Positions 54,110-64,000 of a DNA stretch of 64,000 bases are shown here, piece by piece; positions within the stretch are counted from its first letter, which is position 1, and each line of letters starts with the position of its first letter. The DNA is taken from positions 186,559,829 to 186,623,828 of the forward strand of contig JAHLJT010009419.1 of NCBI GenBank assembly GCA_031308135.1, in the 5' to 3' direction. The translations under genes were made by a program, and so were the position numbers. This stretch comes from Acheta domesticus (Eukaryota; Arthropoda; Insecta; Orthoptera; Gryllidae). Under the pieces are notes generated by a model, which had not been told where the DNA came from, ran no database searches, and saw only the letters and a program-made list of their open reading frames with translations.

Positions 54110-55340
54110 CAGTAGAGCCTTGATTAACCATGCTTATTATTCTGATAAAAATTACCAAAGGGTGTTAATTCAAAACAACTTAGTACTGAAAGTAAAAGGA
54201 ATAGAGCTGTTCTTCCAAGGAAAAAATGTGCATCTGCACAAATGTTTTAGAAATGTTTTGATTTATTCATCAGCTCCTATGTGTCCCTATTTTAGTCATA
54301 GGTTACGTTGTCCACAGACACCTTAGGAACGGACTTCTAAATTATCCTCTCTTGTTTTCAAACTGCTCATTTCACACTTTTCAGTCTGTTTTTGGCCTTT
54401 GTTGAACATAAGTCTCTAGAGCAATCAGCAGTACTAAACATAAATGTGGCATTGTTTCTCTAGTGAAATATGTTGATTTTATACTGAAGCTTGTGATGAA
54501 AGTGTAAAAATTATTTCTGTTTGGTGTGGGTGTAAAGACTGTTTAACAAAACAAAAACAAACTGCAAAAAAAAACCTAAAAATATCATTAAATTATGGCA
54601 TGGGATTTGCTCTTTTAGAAAGGTTTAAACAGAAGTATACTGAAAAAATACCAATTTCTGGGACAATGGTTTGTGTGTGTGTAAGAGGGAATCGCTTCTT
54701 GAATTTTCAAATTGAGGAAACAATTAATGCTTGACAGGACTGGTTATTTAGGCTCAAAACTTGTCAAGGTTTAAGACAGCTGGACATCTTAGTCGATTCT
54801 CTGAGTGCAAACTTGACTGTTGCAACATTGTTCAATGAGGAATTCAGTTCATTGCTTTCAACATTGATTTTGTTCCCTGATCAAGTTCAATGCATCTCAT
54901 TACGCCTATTCTGGAAAATGCTACTCTTGATATCACTTGCTGCACATATTAGCTCCTGGTCACAAATCTAGCAAAGAACAACTATTATGTGTTCAAATGC
55001 TACTGACATCCACAAGATCAAATTGGGAAAGATAAGAAACCAAGATTTTGTAAAAACAGAAATATATTTTCCATGAGATTATTACAACCAATGAAAAGCT
55101 TGGATGAACCAGATTGTTTTCTGTGAATGGTTTTTTAACATTTTTTTACAACCTGTAATGAGGAAGGGATACTTGAAAGAGTTCTTCTGCTAGATAATGC
55201 CTTTGCCCACCCCTTTAGAACGTACTATGAAAAAAAAGAACGGTCGAATTTTTGTCTTTCTCTACCACCTTATGTGATTTCCTTAATACAGTTGATGGAT
55301 GAAATTTATAAAAAATTAAATTGAATGCCGGTGAGCAGTT
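54110..55340 (+). pseudogene. Decayed Tigger/jerky-type (pogo superfamily) transposase
   Basis: The left end is a pogo-type terminus cagtagagccttgattaacc at 54110-54129, preceded by TA. From about 54590 the sequence reads, through stops and frameshifts, blocks characteristic of Tigger/jerky transposases. In order these are GMGFALLERFKQKY, QDWLFRLKTCQGLRQLDI, LFWKM, HKIKL, KAWMNQIVFCEWF, VLLLDNAFAHP and LPPYVISLIQLMD. The last two blocks hold the second and third acidic catalytic positions. The first acidic residue is not evident, and no matching right terminus was found. Clearly inactive. Confidence 0.8.
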
Positions 55341-58329
55341 TTTGCCAATTCTTAGTATTTATGTCCCCATTACAAAAAACCATTGGACATTACAATTTTT
55401 TTTTTTCATTCTAATGGTTATCAACTCATTGTTGAGAAGTTGATATGTAAATTTTATTTATTATTACTTTTGTGAACATCAAATATGTGCAGCAAAAGTT
55501 TTATTAGTGATAGGTGTTCTATGAGACAATGAAATTACATAATTACAATAATTAATGACTAGACATCGGATGTTCAGGGAAATGCCTATTTTTTTGTAGT
55601 GAACTTATTTAGGCTGATAATATATGTACATGAATCATGACAAATGATGACATATAACAAAGTTTTATAATGCTTATTTTAACATAAATGCCGCTTTTTT
55701 GCATAAATACCTTTTTCTTTAAAATTATTGCACATTTTTGCCTTTTATGTATTATTTTTATATTCAATGTTAAGATATCAAAAAATCGGCCATAGTACAA
55801 CCTGACCATTCATTCCAAAACCTTCAATTTACGTATTTGTATTTTGAAATACAAGAGAATTCCTGAAAGTATACCAACATATTTTTCTCCATTTCCCTAT
55901 TTCATAAATACTAGCTGTGTTTTGAGAAAATGGTCGATTGACATTACACCGAGGGCACCTTTTGTGTGGAAAAAATGTAAATTCCCAGAAGGTTTCAGTG
56001 TTGCTAATGGTGGACTTCTAAATATATGCCAGACACATCAGTTGATGTTCAGAAATCCTTCTCTGTGTTCAAACTGATTTTGTCTCCCAATCGTTGCAGA
56101 TTTGAAATTGTGATCCTTGAAACATTACTGATAATATATTGCAATGGAAACTATTAAAATAAAATGGAGAAGAGTTGTAAATACGTATGGAGTTTTACAA
56201 ATAATTTTTAATTTTATTCTGATTGCAATTTATGACAGTGCCTTTTTTTTCCTTATTCTTGACATTCTCAGTGCCTTTTTAGGCACCTAAAAGATGATTT
56301 TTAGTGCTATACATCTGATGTCTATTAATGACTAATGTAACTACTGACAGTAATGTTGAGAGTTCTGCATTATGCATGTGAATCATGTTCACAAAACGAT
56401 GAGTCAGTATACAAGACATGACTTCAGTCGAGTATGAAGTGAAGTCAAATTTTTTAAGAGATACTTTGCATTTTGAATTAAATTCCAAATCATTAAAAGT
56501 AATATTTTATTAAAATGTAATTAGTTAAACTAATAGCTGTATTTTAATAGTTTTTGAGATAAGCAGAACCTGTTTGAGAATTTTCAGCAGTTCAAATAAA
56601 AATTAGCAATATAAAAAACATTGTGCGACATGTTCAGGGCCTAAGCTTCATTCTTGCAGGGGTGGGGGATTTCAGGAATCGAGTAACAAAAATTGTGGCC
56701 ACTGATAAATCACCACTGCTCACTCTATTTGTTTAGTTTCTTTTAATGAGATGGTGGATGTGAAATGACCTAATGTTTATTTCTTTGAATTTACAGAGCC
56801 TTCCAGAAAAAACATTGGTATGGTAGAATAAATATCAATGTTGTAAGCCTGGGTTATTGACTTGCCCTGTAACATAGTAATGTTTGTATTATGACTGGAA
56901 TCTGAGCCGTGCACTCACCCAAAACCTTTTGAAGTTTTAGTTGCACAAAGAAGCAGATTAATGTAGATACAAGAAAAGTAATGTATCTTTAAATCAAAAT
57001 AAGATGAATTGTGTAATTCTGTTGTATTTGTTTGGTATAATATATTTTTTCAAAGCAGTCACGGGCCGCACAAAAAGATCCAGTGGGCCGCCAGTTGGAA
57101 AGCCGTCCTAAGACATAGAATATGTCATGCATAACTAAATGACATACTGTGAAGGAAGAGAAACTATAGATTTGTAACTGCTATACAACTATTTAAATGT
57201 ATTTAAAAAGATAGTAAATATAATTCTAAAAAGCAATTTCCTACACATCCCATTTCTAGTAATGATGGGAGTGATCCCTTATGAAGAGACCATCCCTCTA
57301 AAAGACAACTTTTTTCACAATATGTAGTTCTTGCTTCAAGTGTGGTCCCTACATTGAACTACAGGAGAAATCTAGAATCTTCAGATTATCCTTGTGCAAT
57401 TTAAATTAAAATTTTGTTTGTCTTGATTCGTGTTAGTATATCATACTAAATAGCATAGATGATGGTGAAACACGTACTGAAATATTGGCATAAATGAATA
57501 ATTTTCTAGTATTTTTTTTCTATTTTATGACCTATTGTTAAAACATTGTAACATACTTAAAACAATGAGGTTAAAAACAAAGCAACCAACAACACTGTAT
57601 TCATGTTCCTTAAAGCTTTTGAACCACTATAGCAATTGCTTCCAAATTTTGAATGAATACTTTTATGCAACTGTGGAAGAAACATTGGATGGGTTGCGAT
57701 CAATTCAAATGTTACCACAAAATATGTGTGGCAAATAAATACCCAGACAATGTCAGGTGTAGGTAGTACCCAAGTCACATTATCAAATGCTAAATTATTC
57801 AATGTCCAAGCATTGTACAAATGGCATGTAATACTTCCATTAATACTGTATACTTTCACATAATGTAAGAATCTACAGAAACTTTCAGTTTTATGAAGGT
57901 TGATCATCAGTTCCATAAATGAACCATGTGATTGCAATTAAAACAATTTCAAGCTAAGTACTTTCCACATCCTTGTATATAAGGAATTGGAATCAAAAGA
58001 AATCTGAACTCCAACAGAAAATAGGCAATGGTGGGAGGAGGATGGGGATGTACCAAGAAAGAAGGTGGCAAAAAATATTTTTCCTGGAGTTTCTGTGCAA
58101 AACAAAAATTTGGTACATGGGATGAGGAATAAAATGCAAATTCAGCTGTTTTGCATTCATAGTTTCTGCTAAAGGAAACTGATGAATATTATAATGCACT
58201 TTTTAAAATTTGTCCAGACAAAAAGTATACCATGAATTTCTCTCCTTGCATTATAATTACATATTATATTACAGATAGTCATTTCAACAGAAGAGCACAA
58301 AATTGACAAACATTAAAATAACATCTATA
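55341..58329. other. Intergenic region between par-6 and Mettl3 3' ends
   Basis: AT-rich with no recognised gene. A short segment at 57060-57116 (gggccgcacaaaaagatcca, then gtgggccgccagtt) has the gggccgc...gttgg...cc wording common at the ends of hAT-type non-autonomous elements. Part of 58200-58329 should be the Mettl3 3' UTR; I could not fix its poly(A) site. Confidence 0.5.
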
Positions 58330-58640
58330 TTAAGTTTTTGGAGGAATCATACAATTTCCATCAGGATATCTTTTTCTAAAAGCTTCTATAAGTTCAGGAT
58401 CAACTAATCTTACGCCATCCACTTGATTGCCCAATGTGATCCTGTTAAAAATCAGAAACAAAGCAAAACAGAAAATACAATTTCTTCTATGTATTGTATA
58501 TTTTAAAAAAATATTTGCTCTACCAAAATATTATTGTACAAATTATTATGATTTCAACTTTGCTTGAAACTTATGTACTATAAGTCTATAAGCACTAATA
58601 TAATACCAATAATAATAAATTATTATTATTATTATTACTG

Positions 58641-58679
<39 letters not shown>

Positions 58680-61600
58680 TTATTATATTTGAGCACATGC
58701 ATTATGTCCAAAAGTTTGGAGCAAGTAAGATAACATTAATTTACCAGTTGGGTTGCACATTATGTGGTCGACCAAATAGTTCAATCTTTCTTGTTCCAGG
58801 AGAAAGACGTTCAATAATACCATAGATTTCATCTGGTTTATGACTAGTTGCACGTACTTCAGCAACAATTACATCACAGTCTAGTCCACGGTTTAGGTTG
58901 TCTGGATTGCCTTTCATTCCCACCTGGTAAGTAGTCAAAGAATATAAATATCAGAAAATGTTAACCATCAAATTACATATTACAATCTTAGATGCATAGA
59001 TGTCAGGTATTTAAAAAATAACTATTAACATACACTGTATACAGCTTAATTACATTTTCAGATAACTACCAAAATTGCATACAAACAGAAACAAACCAAG
59101 CAATGTTCCTTCCCGTGATTCAACCAATGACCAGTTCGGCCTGTACGAATAATTCTTTGCAATTGATTGGTTTTCACCCAAATTATTTCATCAACTCTTT
59201 CATACCCCCACAGCTTTAGACATTCACGGCCCAATTCCATGGCTCTGAAACAATGTAAAAGTATAATAATGAATACAAATGCTCTTGACAGTACTTAAAC
59301 ATAATATATCATTAATAACTATACCTGCCAGTAACCCACAAAAATATGAGACCTTCATCTTGCAATGTAGGAATACCCAGCTGTCTCATCTCATCATCTG
59401 ACATAGTTCCGTATGGTAGTTCCATGTGGATGTCCCAAGGGGGATCTGCCATGATTACAGCAAACTTCCCTGATATCACAAAAATAAAACAATTATGTGC
59501 AGAAAAAAGAAAATAAATAATACAAACTGTTTTGGGGGATACTAACCAAGTACGTTCATATCTAAGTAACGTAAATCACACTGCACCCATTGTGGTGGGT
59601 ATAAAATTGTCATTTCTTTTGAACGACCAAGAGCTTTACATTCAACACTATCCAATTTACTGCCAGCTTCCTTAGGAAATTGCACAGTTGGACCATCAAC
59701 CTCATAATGAACATATCTGCAAGTATAAAGAAGTCAGTGTTTTTTCAAACAAACTACCTTTCAAAAAACATATGTCTCTAACTTACTTGCAGGTATCCAT
59801 GTGGAAGCACGTATTCAGAAATGAGCAATCTCCTAAAGATTCATCGGTATGCTTTTGAATAATTTTCTTGAAATGTAATTTTTTGCAAGGCTCAGCAGAA
59901 CTAACTTTCATGCATTCTGCTTTTGTACCATGGGGGCAAAATTCCATAACTTGAGCTCCTGTAACATATAATTTACCTGTAAGTATTTTTCAGTTTATGA
60001 ATCTTGAACCATCACATTCTATACCTAATTGTTACAGGAAGGAAATTCACTGGAGTTGTTGGATAAAGGCAAATGGAAAAATTACAACTAGCACACCCAT
60101 AAGTAGACCAACAAATGTAAACTCCTAGAAACAAGAAATGCATGTATTACAAGAGCTACAACCTTTCTGGGTCTGTATTTCGAAGTTTTACTACATCAAA
60201 TGTTCACAGAACCTTTTTGTAACCTACTTTTTAGAGAATCTGTGAAACTCACCTCCTTGGGAACGAAATCTTTCTGCAAGTGAACGTTCTTTGGCTGTTG
60301 GTTTACTAAGAAGATCTAAAATTTCTTCTCCAACTTTCTTATTTTCTTTCTCTCTTATAGATGGCATTGATAAGAGAGACTGTAATTATTGATGATACAT
60401 TAAAAAATACAAAAGTGATTGTACGGGAAGTGGAGACAGTAGGATTGAATATTTGTCCATTACAAGAAAGTAATAAAACAATAAGTAAATAAACACTCCT
60501 CTATATGTAAAGAAAAGTGTATGAAGTATTTTTTATTACTGATTTATATTAAATAAAAATTAAGATAATGGCTCAGCATGGTGTCAGAAACATTAATTAA
60601 AGATGTTCCAAATAAAGTTACCATTAGGTCAGCAGCTTTGGGATCTTTCTTTTCTTTTTTCTTTTCATCCTTCTCCACACTAGCAACTTTTGGTATTTTT
60701 GGAGTTGTTTCGCCTTCAGATTCACCTTCACCTTTTCGTTTTTTAAGTTCATCATCTGCTGGCTGTTCTGTCCTTTGGCTATCCAAATCATCACCACCCA
60801 ATTCATTCACCATAGCAACAAGTTTTGTGTGTTCAGCAGACACAACTTCCAAAAACAGTTTTCCATCTTTGGAACTTTCTTTCACACTGGCAATACATTA
60901 CAAAACAATTCATAAATACGTAACCCTATGTATATATAAGTAACACAAATAAACTAGTTAAATTAATTCCATAACATGTTCTAATTGAAGAAAAAACAAA
61001 ATTGATTTTGCACATTAAGATATAGGTACCATACCAACCAGAATATCAATTTCAGCACATATTACTATATTCACAGTTTTGTATCAGTAATGAAATTGCT
61101 GATAAAAGTTTCATGTCATACCTAATTAACTGTTGGGTGGCAAATTTTTGAAGGAGATTTGTCACAGAAACATGAGGCACATTTTTATTAAGCTGCTTGC
61201 CAACAGCAGATGCTAGTTCAACTGAACCTGTGGGAAGAGTCAGTGATATTTCACAAAGACATCGCAGCAACTGTCTTTCAATTTCTGGATCAGGTTTCAC
61301 CAGATCTGCTTTCTTTTCTGTCACCTCTACATCATCTGTAAAGAAAACTTTATAGTAATACAAAAATAAATAGTTTTAATTCACTTTATGTTACTGATTC
61401 TCACCTTTGGTTTGTGCTACAGGAGAGGGGACATTAGAACCACTGCCTTCGGCAGAAAGTACTTTGACTTTCGCAAGAGTTGTAGAATTAACATCTAAGG
61501 TAGAATATTATGAGGTAAAAAATGTGTAAAAGATTTCCCTACAATTAATTTTGTAACATTCACTTTTCACAGTTTGGTACGCACCCGTTCCTAATGTCAC

Positions 61601-61711
61601 AGCAGACTGATTTAGAATGTCTTCCCGCTCTCGTTTTCGTTTCTGCAATTTTTCACGTAAACTATTGCGTTTACTTTTGATTGCTTGAATTTCTTGCCAA
61701 GCATCAGACAT
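58330..61711 (-). CDS. Mettl3: METTL3 mRNA N6-adenosine methyltransferase catalytic subunit, complete
   Basis: Eleven exons on the minus strand: 61711-61585, 61494-61405, 61335-61122, 60886-60622, 60379-60253, 59958-59787, 59716-59547, 59469-59325, 59244-59097, 58923-58745 and 58441-58330. All are GT-AG, and the phases sum to 582 codons plus TAA (human 580). The start [10 protein letters not shown] matches the family; two in-frame upstream ATGs (61732, 61723) are less likely. The N-terminal coiled and basic segments are followed by a Cys/His zinc-finger region (about 278-336, ending [14 protein letters not shown]). The methyltransferase domain has DPPW at 397-400 and then [20 protein letters not shown] and [12 protein letters not shown]. 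It methylates adenosine in mRNA with METTL14 and WTAP in the nucleus. No disabling change is seen. Confidence 0.98.
58611..58684. repeat. Compound (ATT)n/(CTA)n microsatellite in the last Mettl3 intron
   Basis: aataataataaattattatt and then about 14 act/cta units, ending in ttattatta. It lies inside the intron between Mettl3 exons 10 and 11 (58442-58744), away from the splice sites. Confidence 0.9.
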
Positions 61712-62482
61712 GTTTACTGTCATTGTTTTCAAAACATAACCTTACAACAAACACAATTCACAATACTGAAAATACATAACACTCAGAACAACAACAAATT
61801 ATGACATTCTAACATTTACGACATCTTATCGTTTCGATTCAGTAATAAAAATACTTCCAATAAAGGTCATAATTATGTTCTTTACAAGGAGCAGTCCGAA
61901 TTTAACTTTGAACAAAAAACACGCACCCTGCATGCAACATGCAAGTTCGAACTGTTGGCGAACATGTATTTTAAAGTCGATAATCGCCCATTTAACCGAA
62001 CGAAGCGATAGGGGTGTATCGATGTCGGTCTCATCCAGTTTTGATGGAAATCCACGGTCTTTCCGTCATGGTTTTGGTTCATTTTTAAACGGTGCATTTT
62101 ACTTTTGCATCACGAGTTTTGTCTAATTTTCATTAAAATAATTAATAAAAATTGTTTGGAAAATAACGAAGAACAAGACAATAAATATACAACTAATATT
62201 GCACCCTGAGAAGGTCATTTGTGTGCAACAGACGGGATAGAATCAGGACGGTTTTAACAGCATTGGGGGTCCTTGGCCTTGGTTAATTTCGGGGCCCCTG
62301 TTCTTTCCTTTCACCGATCTCTCCCCTCCAATTTCGATGCTGAAATATCAAGAAATCCTATCAATTTACATTGAATTTTGTATTTTTTAAAAATATTTTG
62401 AAAGTATTTTTTAGTGTTTCAATTTGAACATATATGTATAAATAAGTAAGTAATAAGTAGAGTAAGTAAGTAAATAAGTAAA
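61712..62482. other. Mettl3 upstream region
   Basis: Holds the Mettl3 5' UTR and promoter (position not determinable). A GC-richer part lies at 62205-62335. A taag/aagt simple repeat at 62439-62481 comes immediately before the retrotransposon coding region. The 83-aa and 71-aa opposing frames at 61875-62126 have no recognisable domain. Confidence 0.5.
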
Positions 62483-64000
62483 ATGATACGTGGGCTCGAA
62501 AAATGTGAACAAAAACAGTTATGGAATGTGGATGAGGCTCTACTGAGGAAACACATCCCCATACTGACAACATTAAGGCAAAGAGAATATATGACACAAC
62601 AGAAGGAACATCAAATAGGAATAAGAAGACAACTGAAAATGGAAAAACTGCAGGAATCGGCACACGACATACGGAGCATACAAGAAGCAATTGACAATGC
62701 TTAACTATCAAGAGCAACAAGAATGATGCAGCAAATGATACAGGAAGCCGCAGTACCACGAACAGAACGTAAATCACCAATATGGTTTGACAAGGAATGT
62801 TATCACGCACGAAAGAACGTCTTGGAAAATCAAAGAAGAATGAGAATGACGAAGACGGACAATGAGAGAATAAAGTACACGATAGAAAGAAACAAATATA
62901 AAATATTAATTAAACAAAAGAAAAGGAGCAAATAGAAAACGAAACAAATGAAATAACTGAAAAGGCAAAAAAAGAACCACATAGCGTATTAAAAGCAAGA
63001 CAACCCCGATTTCCGGCCGATATACCAATGAAGACGTGGGAAGAGCACGTAAAGAAAATAATTGGATATAAGGAAACGAGACCAAAAATAGAGGAAACAG
63101 AATGGGAGCCATGCACAGCGATCGCCAAGAAAGAAGTTGAGAAAGTTATCATGACATCAAAAAATAAGAAAGCAGCAGGACCAGACGGGAATTCTAAGAA
63201 CATCTAAAAATGTCATTATCATTGCTAGCGGAAAAATGGACAAATCTAATGAATAAATGTCTTGAAGAAGGCACAATACCGGAAGAATGGCGCACAGCCA
63301 CAATGAAATTACTGTACAACGGAAAAGACGATACAAGCGCACCAGATGCATACCGCGGAATAGCATTAGAAGCGACGATATTCAAAATATTTACAAAACT
63401 TATTGTAAAAAAGCTAATGCCAGTAATAGAACCAATACTTGCCGAGGAACAATTCGGTTTCAGGGAGGGATGGTCTACAATAATGGCAGTGGAATGTCTC
63501 ATAAAAAATATAACGAACCAACTAGAAAGGCCAAAAGGAAAATTATATACAGTATTTGTAGACTTCTCAAAAGCATTTGACAGAGTAAACAGGCAAATAG
63601 CAACAGCGAAAATGATAGAAAAAGCAGGAAAGACATGGCTCACAAGGATAGTAATTAACATATTAACCAAAAACTATATTAATGTGCAAGACAATGCAAC
63701 AACACCAAACAAATTGAACAGACCATCGGAGTACTGCAAGGGGACCCTACAAGTGCACTTCTGTTCAGTCTGATGATGAATGATTTAGCAAGTGCAACGG
63801 AGAAGGAAACAACATGTGTGGAAACATACATATACGCTGATGATGCAGCGATTGCATCAGGAAGTATAGAAGAACCACGGAAAGCGGTAAACAACTTGAG
63901 TGAATGGGCAACACAAAACGAATTTGAAATAAATACAAAAAAAAAAAAACAACAACTGAATTAGCAATATTTAGTAGAGGGGGAAGAACATCACCAAAAG
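62483..64000 (+). pseudogene. Non-LTR retrotransposon reverse transcriptase, broken, cut by window end
   Basis: One protein can be followed through several breaks. MIRGLEKCEQ at 62483 runs to a TAA (62702-62704), then the same frame resumes to 62935. A shifted frame gives VEKVIMTSKNKKAAGPDG at 63125-63190, and another shift gives EHLKM...IPEEWR, AYRGIALE, EQFGFREGWST and FVDFSKAFDRV (63210-63700). After a further shift come GVLQGDPTSALLF and the catalytic YADD (about 63837), then WATQNEFEINT. A last shift in a poly-A run at 63939-63950 precedes the window end. Motif order is that of LINE reverse transcriptases. No endonuclease domain was seen upstream, so it may be 5' truncated. Confidence 0.85.

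Noticed and set aside
60622..60886. Mettl3 exon 4 reading straight into the intron as a 113-aa ORF
   Set aside because: The GTAACT donor and the in-phase next exon restore the conserved METTL3 order, so read-through is not needed.
60578..60943. 121-aa plus-strand open frame
   Set aside because: Exactly antisense to Mettl3 exon 4; Ser/Phe-rich mirror of a Lys/Glu-rich coding exon.
61712..61732. Upstream in-frame Mettl3 start (MKTMTVN before MSDAW)
   Set aside because: Family proteins start at MSD(A/T)W; the extra seven residues are likely 5' UTR, though use of the upstream ATG cannot be excluded.
1..64000. CRISPR array, bacterial operon or prophage
   Set aside because: No regularly spaced identical repeats with unique spacers; genes are spliced and eukaryotic. 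The regular arrays present are microsatellites and minisatellites.

Overview
The window is eukaryotic nuclear DNA, almost certainly from an insect with a large, repeat-rich genome. The evidence is spliced GT-AG genes with insect-type orthologues (par-6 and Mettl3), AT-rich introns and intergenic DNA, tRNA-derived SINEs, non-LTR retrotransposon pieces and many short inverted-repeat elements. A 41-kb intron and this mix of transposon relics suit a hemimetabolous insect, but I cannot name the species.

Three conserved protein-coding genes can be reconstructed exon by exon with consistent reading frames. (1) CHCHD7/COX23-like, minus strand, 3 exons, 98 aa (3943-4406). (2) par-6, plus strand, 5 exons, 321 aa (6551-51064), with the PB1, semi-CRIB and PDZ parts of the aPKC/Cdc42 polarity adaptor. 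(3) Mettl3, minus strand, 11 exons, 582 aa (58330-61711), the catalytic subunit of the mRNA N6-adenosine methyltransferase, with CCCH-type fingers and the DPPW motif intact. CHCHD7 and par-6 are head to head, about 2.1 kb apart. par-6 and Mettl3 are tail to tail. A weak candidate terminal exon of a fourth gene lies at 84-146, followed by a long T-rich, UTR-like stretch.

Positions 8198-49412 are all par-6 intron 2, lying exactly between the PB1-coding exon and the semi-CRIB exon. It holds a small intronless gene of unknown family at 40321-40714, which needs a one-base frame change to reach its Lys/Gly-rich C-terminus. It also holds a 5'-truncated LINE with a 12-bp target-site duplication (TSD), a tRNA-type SINE with a 13-bp TSD and a second SINE. 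There are several inverted-repeat (MITE-like) elements with TA or TTAA flanks, a mariner-type helix-turn-helix relic, a 200-bp direct repeat pair and dispersed repeat families. Also present are a 0.47-kb CA-rich satellite, an in-frame 21-bp minisatellite and six CpG/GC-rich islands.

Downstream of par-6 lies a T-rich 3' UTR-like region and a decayed Tigger/jerky-type transposase. The right edge is a non-LTR retrotransposon reverse transcriptase broken by stops and frameshifts and cut by the window end.

I found no CRISPR, operon, rRNA or functional tRNA gene. The least explained items are the nested gene at 40.3 kb, the 21-bp heptad minisatellite, the twin hairpins with a compensatory pair at 35.5 kb, and the GC islands inside the polarity-gene intron.
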